From Mageeibacillus sp. UBA1046 (GTDB taxonomy: Bacteria; Bacillota; Clostridia; Saccharofermentanales; DTU023), in assembly GCA_002316595.1 (NCBI GenBank), contig DCDV01000014.1, positions 1 through 27,006 of the forward strand: a DNA stretch of 27,006 nucleotides, in the 5' to 3' direction. The translations under genes were made by a program, and so were the position numbers. Below, in pieces: positions 14,490 to 21,492 of the stretch (within the stretch, counting starts at the first letter, position 1; each line of letters opens with the position of its first letter). The notes under the pieces were generated by a model. It searched no databases, was not told where the DNA came from, and saw only the letters and a list, made by a program, of their open reading frames with translations.

Positions 14490-15725
14490 ATGACCAAAAT
14501 CACAGATCCACAGTATTACATGGATATGGAAGCGAAACATGGTGCGCACAACTATCATCCGCTGCCTGTAGTATTGTCAAAAGGAAAAGGAGCTAAGGTT
14601 TGGGACGTAGAAGGCAAAGAATATTATGATTTTCTGTCCGCCTATTCTGCCGTAAACCAAGGACACAGTCATCCGAAGATTGTCGCAGCCATGAAAGATC
14701 AGCTTGATAATATTGCATTGACATCAAGGGCTTTCTACAATGATAAGCTGGGTCCCTTTACTAAGTTTATTACTGAATATTTTGGCTATGACAAAGTTCT
14801 GCCGATGAACTCAGGCGCAGAAGCTGATGAGACCGCTCTCAAATTGGCACGTAAATGGGGCTATGAGGTTAAAGGAATTCCTGAGAACCAGGCCAAGATT
14901 ATCTGCTGTGAAGAGAACTTCCATGGCCGTACCATAGCGATTATCTCCATGTCTACTGACCCCGAGGCCACTGAAAATTATGGTCCTTTCCTGCCCGGTA
15001 TTGAGAAGATTCCCTACGACGATATTGATGCACTTGAGAAAAAGCTTGACGAGATCGGTGAGACGACCTGTGGCTTCATTCTTGAGCCTATTCAGGGCGA
15101 GCGCGGCGTTTACGTACCGGAAGATGGCTATCTTAAGAAAGCATATGACCTCTGTAAGAAGCACAACGTTCTGTTTATTGCTGATGAAGTGCAGACCGGT
15201 ATCGGCAGAACCGGCAGACTCCTCGCCTGTGACTATGAAGATGTGCGTCCTGACATCCTGATTCTTGGTAAGGCACTGTCCGGTGGTACTATGCCTGTAT
15301 CCGCAGTACTTGCTGACGACGAGATTATGCTGACAATTAAGCCCGGACAGCACGGCTCCACCTTCGGTGGTAACCCGGTTGCCTGTGCAGTTGCTCAAGC
15401 AGCACTTGAAGTCATCCGTGATGAGAAACTTACTGAAGGAGCATTAGCCAAAGGCGAGAAGTTCCGTAAGTATCTCAGAGATCTGAATGACCCGAACATC
15501 GTATTGGTACGCGGTAAGGGACTGCTGAACGCAGCTATTATCAAAGAAAGAAACGGCTTGGAAGCTTGGGATCTCTGCCTGATTATGGCAAAGAATGGTG
15601 TTCTGGCCAAACCTACCCATGGTGATATCATTCGCTTTGCACCTCCTCTGGTTATTACTGATGAAGAGCTCGAAGATGCTCTTGGCAGAATCAAGAAGTC
15701 AGTCGAAGAATACGGCAAAGCATAA
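14490..15725 (+). CDS. rocD: Ornithine aminotransferase
   Basis: A PLP-dependent class III aminotransferase converting ornithine and 2-oxoglutarate to glutamate semialdehyde and glutamate, linking arginine/ornithine with proline and glutamate. Seen are NSGAEADETA (about 107-116, PLP phosphate binding), the ADEVQTGIGRTG block with Asp232, and the PLP-binding Lys261 in LGKALSGG. The early Tyr-rich FLSAYSAVNQGHSHP segment is characteristic of ornithine aminotransferase rather than acetylornithine aminotransferase. The ATG at 14490 is chosen (411 residues) because AAGGAGGA lies about 7 nt upstream. The gene is monocistronic, with its own promoter and a strong terminator. Confidence 0.93.
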   Translation: MTKITDPQYYMDMEAKHGAHNYHPLPVVLSKGKGAKVWDVEGKEYYDFLSAYSAVNQGHSHPKIVAAMKDQLDNIALTSRAFYNDKLGPFTKFITEYFGYDKVLPMNSGAEADETALKLARKWGYEVKGIPENQAKIICCEENFHGRTIAIISMSTDPEATENYGPFLPGIEKIPYDDIDALEKKLDEIGETTCGFILEPIQGERGVYVPEDGYLKKAYDLCKKHNVLFIADEVQTGIGRTGRLLACDYEDVRPDILILGKALSGGTMPVSAVLADDEIMLTIKPGQHGSTFGGNPVACAVAQAALEVIRDEKLTEGALAKGEKFRKYLRDLNDPNIVLVRGKGLLNAAIIKERNGLEAWDLCLIMAKNGVLAKPTHGDIIRFAPPLVITDEELEDALGRIKKSVEEYGKA

Positions 15726-15756
15726 GCTGCTTAGTTAGCTTAGATTATTATTTATA

Positions 15757-15789
15757 AAAAGAGGCATCTCCGTGTGAGATGCCTCTTTT
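15757..15789 (+). terminator. Intrinsic terminator of rocD
   Basis: Perfect arms at 15757-15770 and 15776-15789 (core GAGGCATCTC) flank a 5-nt loop and end in TTTT, 32 nt after the rocD stop. The A-run on the left makes it potentially bidirectional. Confidence 0.93.
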
Positions 15790-15893
15790 GCATGTGTGCC
15801 GGGCAGATAAGCTTGAAAGCTTTGAGCTGATCACAACAGTTCTTGTGGATCAATGCGGCGCTTCCTCAGCCGCGAATATGGCAGGTCAGGTGA

Positions 15894-16028
15894 TCAGGCC
15901 GCTTCTCTTTCGCGCACACGCCTCAAGATCAAAGTAAGACTAAAGAATAGCAATCCCATCAGGAACATAATGCCAATATTGTGCCAAACCTCTCTCAAAT
16001 CCGCCGAGAGCGATACTGTGCTTGCTAT
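15894..16028 (-). pseudogene. C-terminal fragment of a membrane protein, possibly an ABC-2-type permease
   Basis: The minus-strand frame ending at TGA 15896-15894 encodes 44 residues with a membrane helix (NIGIMFLMGLLFFSLTLIL) followed by a basic, charged end (RRVREREAA). This is a typical last transmembrane segment of an ABC-type permease, but the match is only by general pattern. There is no start codon or ribosome binding site, and the frame meets a stop at 16053-16055. The fragment meets the truncated response regulator at about 16026. I read it as the tail of a larger gene whose 5' part is missing. Confidence 0.45.
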
Positions 16029-16691
16029 CCGATTGTCACTAAAAGCCTTGCTTCAATAATTGAAATGTCTTCGAGCAAGGATAATGCTGAAGAGGTTACT
16101 GTTTTAGCCACCGGTTCTGATGGTCAAGATGCAATTGATTTATTTCATCAACACCGTCCGGATATCATACTTCTTGATATCAGGATTGAGAAAATTGACG
16201 GATTAACTGCGGGCAAAGCAATTCTGTCTGAAGACAATGATGCGAAGATCCTCTATCTCACTACTTTTGTTGATGAGGAATATATAATTGCAGCTCTGCG
16301 GATGGGCGCCAAAGGTTATCTGAGAAAGTCCGATGTTGAAAACATTTTGCCCGCCCTTTATGCGATCCAAAGAGGTCAGCATGTTTACGGCGGAGAAATA
16401 GCAGAAAAGATTTCTCCGATTCTGTTTCATGAGAAGCAAAGCAACGTCCTTTCCGATCAAGAAAACGGGCATTGTGACAAAATGTTCCAAGGCCTGTCCG
16501 ACCGCGAATGGGATTTAGTCAAGCTGGTCGCCCAAGGCTTAAACAATCGCGAGATTTCTAATACCCTGCACCTTAGTGAAGGAATGGTGAGGAATTATCT
16601 TTCTGCAATTCTGGAGAAGCTTGATTTCCGCGACCGCACACAATTAGCGATTGCCTACTATAAATCTGGCTATGATGAAGGCGCGAATTGA
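16026..16691 (+). pseudogene. NarL/LuxR-type response regulator lacking its N-terminus
   Basis: The frame encodes most of a receiver domain and a LuxR-type DNA-binding domain. Present are the phospho-acceptor Asp in DIILLDIRIEKIDGL, the LTTF switch region, the conserved Lys in GYLRKSD, and the helix-turn-helix LSDREWDLVKLVAQGLNNREISNTLHLSEGMVRNYL. The first beta strand and the acidic pocket (normally a VLLADDxP-type sequence) are missing: alignment begins at PIVTKSLASII. Upstream in frame is an Arg/Cys-rich sequence unlike the family, and no start has a ribosome binding site. Without the acidic pair that binds Mg2+, normal phosphorylation is not expected. No partner histidine kinase is present. 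Confidence 0.7.
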
Positions 16692-16753
16692 TTATTCCCG
16701 ATCTTGACCCGCTTTGCGATATGATATGCTCACGAAAGTTTATTGAGGTACTT

Positions 16754-17203
16754 ATGCTTCCAGAAAAAGTTAAAATTAGAACAATAGAATACGGCAGTGA
16801 AGATTATAAACAATCTATCAAATTGCGTGATGAAGTGCTGCGTCGGCCATGGGGACATTCGATCTCAGAGGATAACCTTGATCACGAAGCAAATGACTTG
16901 TTGATAGGCGCCTTCGCAGACGACAAGCTGATCGGTTTCGGTACCTTGGTCTGGCCGGAAGGTGATACAGCACAGGTGCGCTATATGACCATTGATGAAT
17001 CCTGGCGCAAACACGGAATCGGTTCTAAAATTTTGTCTGCTTTGGAAAAGGCCGGCCGTGAAGCAGGCAAGAGCAAGATAATCCTCAATGCCAGAGAAAA
17101 GGCAATCCCTTTTTATGAGAAACATGGCTATAAACTGATTGGCGAACTAAAAGTTCCGGCTTTTATTCCAATTCCTCATGCCATGATGGAAAAAGAACTA
17201 TAA
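16754..17203 (+). CDS. GNAT-family N-acetyltransferase
   Basis: A 149-residue acetyltransferase. The core shows IGFGTLVWPEGDTAQVRYMTIDESWRKHGIGSKIL, containing the acetyl-CoA pyrophosphate loop WRKHGIGS (the R/Q-x-x-G-x-G/A motif), then LNAREKAIPFYEKHGYKLIGE, the usual last strand pair. The substrate is unknown; small polyamines, amino acids or protein N-termini are all possible. I chose the ATG at 16754 (TTGAGGT just upstream). A TTG start at 16688 would add 22 unconserved residues overlapping the response regulator. It lies 62 nt after the broken response regulator. Confidence 0.85.
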   Translation: MLPEKVKIRTIEYGSEDYKQSIKLRDEVLRRPWGHSISEDNLDHEANDLLIGAFADDKLIGFGTLVWPEGDTAQVRYMTIDESWRKHGIGSKILSALEKAGREAGKSKIILNAREKAIPFYEKHGYKLIGELKVPAFIPIPHAMMEKEL

Positions 17204-17216
17204 GATATTCAGGTGA

Positions 17217-17345
17217 AAGGCAGATAATTTCTTAACAATTATACTGGCGCTGATGTTGGCGCTGATGCCGCATCTTAAACGCTGGACCGCAATATCTATG
17301 ATGCCTGTGAGTAAAAAACCGGTGGAGTTCGATTCAGCCGTTTAA
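17217..17345 (+). pseudogene. Possible remnant of a membrane-protein C-terminus
   Basis: An open stretch between two stops encodes 42 residues: a hydrophobic segment (FLTIILALMLALMP) followed by a basic and then polar tail ending VEFDSAV. There is no ribosome binding site. It could be the decayed end of a membrane protein or a chance frame. An internal 11-bp duplication (TGGCGCTGATG at 17245-17255 and 17257-17267) is also present. Confidence 0.25.
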
Positions 17346-17372
17346 TCCCCTTTATTGTTACAGATGGGAAGT

Positions 17373-17414
17373 AAAAGCCCTGAAGCAGTTAATTGCTGCA
17401 GGGCTTAATTTTGC
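17373..17414. terminator. Bidirectional terminator between the GNAT gene and eno
   Basis: An 8-bp perfect outer stem, AAGCCCTG (17375-17382) with CAGGGCTT (17399-17406), plus an inner AGCA/TGCT stem. It is flanked by AAAA on the left (a T-run for minus-strand eno) and AATTTT on the right (a T-run for plus-strand transcripts). Confidence 0.75.
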
Positions 17415-17473
17415 ATGTTATTTCAGGGCTTAATTTAGCATGTTAATTCAGGTCTTCATTTCTGCAAGTTTCA
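17399..17473. repeat. Three 25-bp tandem repeats next to the terminator
   Basis: Units at 17399-17423, 17424-17448 and 17449-17473 share the pattern CAGGGCTTAATTT then GCATGTT. Units 1 and 2 differ at only two positions; unit 3 is more decayed. Each unit begins with the right arm of the terminator stem, so the left arm could pair with more than one copy. Confidence 0.85.
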
Positions 17474-17496
17474 ACATTCGGCAGAGCTTTGCAATT

Positions 17497-17505
17497 TGTG
17501 GATAA
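17497..17505 (-). promoter_or_regulatory. Isolated consensus DnaA box downstream of eno
   Basis: TGTGGATAA is a perfect match (reverse complement TTATCCACA), 31 bp beyond the eno stop and about 7.8 kb from dnaA. A 9-mer can occur by chance, so any role in titrating DnaA is speculative. Confidence 0.35.
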
Positions 17506-17535
17506 GCTGACAATAAAGTATTGACGGCTCAATAA

Positions 17536-18837
17536 TTAAAAGGTAAAAGCATCACTGCCTGCGTAGACTGCGTTGGAGCCCAGCTCTTCTTCAATGCGCA
17601 GGAGCTGGTTGTATTTGGCTACCCGGTCAGTGCGGGAGGGTGCTCCTGTCTTAATCTGGCCGGCGTTTACGGCGACGGTTAAATCGGCAATGGTGACATC
17701 TTCTGTTTCGCCCGAACGGTGAGAGATTACTGTCGTCCAGCTGTTTATCTGCGCCATCTGGATAGCCTCCAGAGTTTCTGTGAGAGTGCCGATCTGATTC
17801 GGCTTGATTAAGATGGAATTGGCTGCATCAAGAGCGATTCCTCTTGCCAGACGGTCAGTATTAGTGACAAAAAGGTCATCGCCTACCAGCTGCATGCGGG
17901 AGCCCAGTCTTTCCTTAAGCAGCTGCCAACCCTCCCAGTCTTCTTCAGCCAGACCGTCTTCCAGCGAGATAATCGGATATTCACCTGCAAGATAAGACCA
18001 GTAATCCACCATTTCTGCGCTGGTCTTAAATTCACCTGTCTTCCAGAAAAGATAACCTTCTTTATCAATCTTCCTGGCCTCTTCATAGAGTTCGGTCGCA
18101 GCGGGATCCATGGCTATAAAGAAATCGCTGCCGGGCTCATAGCCGGCTTCTTCGATGCCTTTAACCAGATACTTCAGAGCGTCTTCGTCACTTTTTAGAT
18201 CAGGAGCAAAGCCGCCTTCATCACCAACTGAAGTACCATAGCCGTCTTTCTTTAACACATCTCTTAAAGTATGGAAAACCTCTGCGCACCAGCGAAGACC
18301 TTCACGGAATGAATCAGCTCCCACCGGCATGACCATGAATTCCTGCAAATTGACGCTGTTGTCTGCGTGTTTCCCTCCGTTAATTATATTCATCATCGGC
18401 ACAGGAAGAATATGAGCTCTGATTCCTCCTAAATAACGCCATAGGGGTATATTTAGAGAAGCTGCGGCACACTTGGCACTGGCCAGAGAAACGGCCAGAA
18501 TGGCATTAGCGCCTAATCTGGCTTTATTGTCTGTACCGTCCAGCTCTCGCAGCAGATAATCGATCTGATCCTGGGCGTAGACATTGTAGCCAAGCAGGCT
18601 GGGGGTAATGATTTCTTCAATGTTTTCAACTGCCTTTAGCACCCCCTTGCCTGAGAAACGAGATTTATCGCCGTCTCTTAGCTCAACTGCCTCAAAGGCG
18701 CCGGTAGAGGCTCCGGAAGGTACTGCAGCGCGTCCCATTGAGCCATCATCAGCAAAGACTTCAGCCTCTACTGTGGGATTTCCGCGCGAGTCAATGATTT
18801 CTCTTGCTTTGATATCCAGAATGATTAGTTCTTCCAT
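17536..18837 (-). CDS. eno: Enolase (phosphopyruvate hydratase)
   Basis: Glycolytic enzyme interconverting 2-phosphoglycerate and phosphoenolpyruvate. It opens with ILDIKAREIIDSRGNPTVE and has AVPSGASTGAFEA, the catalytic Glu in DEGGFAP, metal ligands in AMDPAATELY, ISLEDGLAEEDW and LVGDDLFVTN, the catalytic Lys in ILIKPNQIGT, and the C-terminal signature SHRSGETED. At 433 residues the length is normal. The ATG follows a GGGGGG ribosome binding site. A TATAAT on the minus strand (18895-18890) about 55 nt upstream is a candidate -10. It is transcribed toward the origin. Confidence 0.98.
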   Translation of the reverse strand: MEELIILDIKAREIIDSRGNPTVEAEVFADDGSMGRAAVPSGASTGAFEAVELRDGDKSRFSGKGVLKAVENIEEIITPSLLGYNVYAQDQIDYLLRELDGTDNKARLGANAILAVSLASAKCAAASLNIPLWRYLGGIRAHILPVPMMNIINGGKHADNSVNLQEFMVMPVGADSFREGLRWCAEVFHTLRDVLKKDGYGTSVGDEGGFAPDLKSDEDALKYLVKGIEEAGYEPGSDFFIAMDPAATELYEEARKIDKEGYLFWKTGEFKTSAEMVDYWSYLAGEYPIISLEDGLAEEDWEGWQLLKERLGSRMQLVGDDLFVTNTDRLARGIALDAANSILIKPNQIGTLTETLEAIQMAQINSWTTVISHRSGETEDVTIADLTVAVNAGQIKTGAPSRTDRVAKYNQLLRIEEELGSNAVYAGSDAFTF

Positions 18838-19072
18838 AATTTCCCCCCTTGTTGTCGCATCTTTATTTAAGAGTCTGATTATTCCTTCTATTATAGACCT
18901 TTATAGCGTTTATGGCTCTGATTATTCGAGGCAAATTGATCAACCGCATTTTCACCTTCATACCGCCCCCGGAAATTAATAATTTCTAAAATCTGATAAT
19001 TGTTATCGATAGGGGGAATACACAGGTGTTGCTATAATGATAAATATAAATCTTATTGAGGGAGAAGATTAT
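18838..19072. promoter_or_regulatory. Divergent promoter region of eno and glsA
   Basis: This 235-nt region serves both genes. Candidate -10 hexamers are TATAAT on the minus strand (18895-18890) for eno and TATAAT on the plus strand (19033-19038) for glutaminase. Neither has a convincing -35 at 16-18 nt, so both promoters may need an activator or be weak. Confidence 0.45.
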
Positions 19073-19993
19073 ATGAGCGAATATCAGACAATACTTGATC
19101 AGAGTATCGAACACGCTCGACCGCATCTTAAATCAGGAAAAACCGCAGATTATATTCCTGAATTAGCCAAAGTCGATCCTGAATTGCTTGGAGTCACTGT
19201 CGTCGAGCTGGGCGGCCGGGAGATCTCCTCCGGTAATGCGGACTCTTACTTCACACTGCAAAGTATCGAGAAGGTTTTCGCTCTGATCTTCGCCCTTGAC
19301 CTGGTCGGAGAAGATACGCTCTTTGAGTTAGTTGGCATGGAACCCTCCGGTGCACCTTTCAGCGAGCTTGCTACTTTGGGCGAGTTTTCAGAAAAGCCCA
19401 GCAACCCTCTTATAAATGCAGGAGCTATCGCAGTCTCCTCACTGCTCACAACCTTAATAAGTTTTGACGATTTTTTAGATAAGGTAAGGTCTTTATGCAA
19501 GAATCCAAAAATCAGCTGCAATGATTCAGTCTATGCCTCAGAATTCGCCCATAGTGAGAGGAATCATTCCCTGGCCTGGGAGTTGAAGAGGATGAAGCTT
19601 CTTGTCGGTGACTTGGACGAGTCTTTGCGTTTTTATACTCGTTCATGCGCAATTAATGTCTGTGCCCGCGATCTGGCCGTATTTGCTTCAACATTGGCCA
19701 GCGGCGGCATAGACTGCGATACCGGTGAGCGTGTTATTTCAAAGTCAGCTGTCAGGATAGCAAAATCTTTAATGTTTACTTGCGGGCTTTATGATGGCAG
19801 CGGCGAATTTGCCGTGCGAGTTGGACTGCCTGCCAAGAGCGGTGTCGGAGGGGGCATCCTGGCAGTTGTGAATCATCGCCTGGGCATAGGCGCCTTCGGC
19901 CCTTCACTGGATAGAAATGGCAACAGTATCGGTTCAATCTTGATTCTGGAATACTTGTCGGAGAAATTCGGCTGGCATATCTTCAGTCACTGA
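19073..19993 (+). CDS. glsA: Glutaminase A
   Basis: Hydrolyses glutamine to glutamate and ammonia. The beta-lactamase-like fold is evident from the catalytic SIEK (Ser64, Lys67) in YFTLQSIEKVFAL, then NPLINAGAIAV, the Tyr of RFYTRSCAINV, and the C-terminal SGVGGGILAV. At 306 residues it matches GlsA/YbgJ-type enzymes. The ATG at 19073 follows GAGGGAGAAG; an upstream in-frame ATT/ATG-like extension lies inside the -10 and is unlikely. It converges on, and overlaps by 11 bp, the amino-acid permease gene, suggesting joint glutamine or glutamate use. Confidence 0.95.
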   Translation: MSEYQTILDQSIEHARPHLKSGKTADYIPELAKVDPELLGVTVVELGGREISSGNADSYFTLQSIEKVFALIFALDLVGEDTLFELVGMEPSGAPFSELATLGEFSEKPSNPLINAGAIAVSSLLTTLISFDDFLDKVRSLCKNPKISCNDSVYASEFAHSERNHSLAWELKRMKLLVGDLDESLRFYTRSCAINVCARDLAVFASTLASGGIDCDTGERVISKSAVRIAKSLMFTCGLYDGSGEFAVRVGLPAKSGVGGGILAVVNHRLGIGAFGPSLDRNGNSIGSILILEYLSEKFGWHIFSH

Positions 19994-21266
19994 ACCTTAA
20001 AGATGCCTTGACCAGCAGCCGCAAGAGATGGCCGGCTGCCATGAGAATTATCCCTGCCAGTATTGACAGCAATGGCAAGCTGGCGGCCATCAAAATACAG
20101 AGAATTAAGCCTGTTCGGGATATCCAGTGCGGCAAAAAACGATCATCATCTTTTAGACGCAGAGCTGACAGATTGGCAATACCGTAATAGACCAGAATGG
20201 TGAAAGAGGCTGTTTGAGTAATGAAATTAAGCTCGCCCAGCCAGACAGTCAGAAGGATGAAGGCGCCGCTCAGAATAATTCCATAGACAGGAACCCTGCC
20301 GCCGGAGCTTATTTTGCAAAGTACTTGAGGTAAATCACCTCGTCTGCCCATAGCGAAGAACATGCGGCTGGTTCCCAGAATTTGTGACAATAACACGCCC
20401 AGCATGGCCGTTATGGCAGCAATTCCTATGACAGTCATAATGCCGGGCCAGTTCATAGCACTGGCAGCAGAGAAAAGCGGGGAGCCGCCTTCTGCCATGG
20501 CCGGAGCACCAATTGCTCCCAGGGCGATCAAAGTGACCATACTGTAAAGAAGGAAAGATATTATCAGTGTACTTATAATTGCCAGCGGAATCGTTCGTTT
20601 CGGTTCTTTAACTTCCTCTCCCACAGTAGCAATACGCGCATACCCGGTAAAAGCAAAAAACAGTACGGCGCTGGCTTCAAGTATTCCTGTTATACCAAAG
20701 GGAGCAAACGGTAAAAGATTGTCCGAATCAAAGACTTCGAACCCGGCAGAGATGAAATAGAGTAATGATAATACAGTTATGCTGACGATGATGCGATTAA
20801 GCAGGCCGGCTTTCTTGATGCCGGCAATGTTAGCAATGATAAGCAAGACTACTGCAAAGGTAGCGCTCCAGCGTTGATCCAGAGCCGGGAAGAAAGCTTT
20901 CAGGTATGAAGCGAAGCCTAAGGCCACAACGCCGCCGGCAGTCAGCTTACTGGCCAGGAACATCCATCCTGCTGAAAAACCGGCCAGCGGATGAAGCAGC
21001 TCGTAAGCATATTCATAAGTACCGCCCGCCTTGGGGAAGCGAGCCGCAAGCTGGGCAGAAGTCAAACCGTTAAACGTTGCTGCCAGACCGGCAATCAAGA
21101 GAGACAGTATAATACCGGGGCCGGCAATGCCTGCGGCCACACCTGATACTACAAAAATTCCGGCTCCGATAACCGCTCCCAGCCCAATGGCGAGTGCATC
21201 TCCCAGACCCAGGGCCCTGAATAATGTTCCGGAAGCAGTATCTTCTCGCTTCTGATTTGTATTCAT
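19983..21266 (-). CDS. APC-family amino-acid permease
   Basis: A 427-residue integral membrane transporter with about 12 hydrophobic segments. The helix 1 signature LGLGDALAIGLGAVIGAGIFV, the helix 2-3 FPKAGGTYEYAYE, and GYARIATVGEEVKEPKRTIP on helix 6 are typical of the cationic amino-acid transporter branch of the APC superfamily. Its substrate cannot be read from sequence; the neighbouring glutaminase favours glutamine, glutamate or a related amino acid. I chose the ATG at 21266 because AGGA lies 5 nt upstream; the adjacent GTG is too close. It shares its last 11 bp with glsA on the opposite strand, with no terminator between them. Confidence 0.9.
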   Translation of the reverse strand: MNTNQKREDTASGTLFRALGLGDALAIGLGAVIGAGIFVVSGVAAGIAGPGIILSLLIAGLAATFNGLTSAQLAARFPKAGGTYEYAYELLHPLAGFSAGWMFLASKLTAGGVVALGFASYLKAFFPALDQRWSATFAVVLLIIANIAGIKKAGLLNRIIVSITVLSLLYFISAGFEVFDSDNLLPFAPFGITGILEASAVLFFAFTGYARIATVGEEVKEPKRTIPLAIISTLIISFLLYSMVTLIALGAIGAPAMAEGGSPLFSAASAMNWPGIMTVIGIAAITAMLGVLLSQILGTSRMFFAMGRRGDLPQVLCKISSGGRVPVYGIILSGAFILLTVWLGELNFITQTASFTILVYYGIANLSALRLKDDDRFLPHWISRTGLILCILMAASLPLLSILAGIILMAAGHLLRLLVKASLRFSD

Positions 21267-21492
21267 CACAATCCTCAGAATTAGTGCTGTTATTTTGAAT
21301 CATTTTCAGAATATATGAGGACCGAAAAATAAGACAGGGGGAAATTTGTTATAATCAATAATCAAGACTGAGATTAGTTTAAGCATAACGCAGGCTTAGA
21401 TTGATATTAGTTTGAGCTGCTGACGATATGTGTTGTGTTTATGTAAAATCATTTTAACCGGACTATTTAGCAGAACGGAAAAGGAGAAAAAG

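Noticed and set aside
14811..15398. A 195-residue open frame on the strand opposite rocD
   Set aside because: It mirrors rocD codons, has no start signals or domain pattern, and rocD is certain.
15844..15852. TGTGGATCA as a DnaA box
   Set aside because: One mismatch at a strongly conserved position, and no neighbouring boxes.
15853..16059. A 68-residue plus-strand frame before the response regulator
   Set aside because: Mostly antisense to the membrane-protein fragment, with no ribosome binding site or recognisable domain; only its SDTVLA stretch is of interest and is reported separately.
17327..17335. GTTCGATTC, resembling a tRNA T-loop
   Set aside because: The flanking bases do not form a T-stem, and no acceptor, D or anticodon arms can be found.
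17399..17473. Tandem 25-bp units as a mini CRISPR array
   Set aside because: Units are directly adjacent with no spacers, and no cas genes are present.
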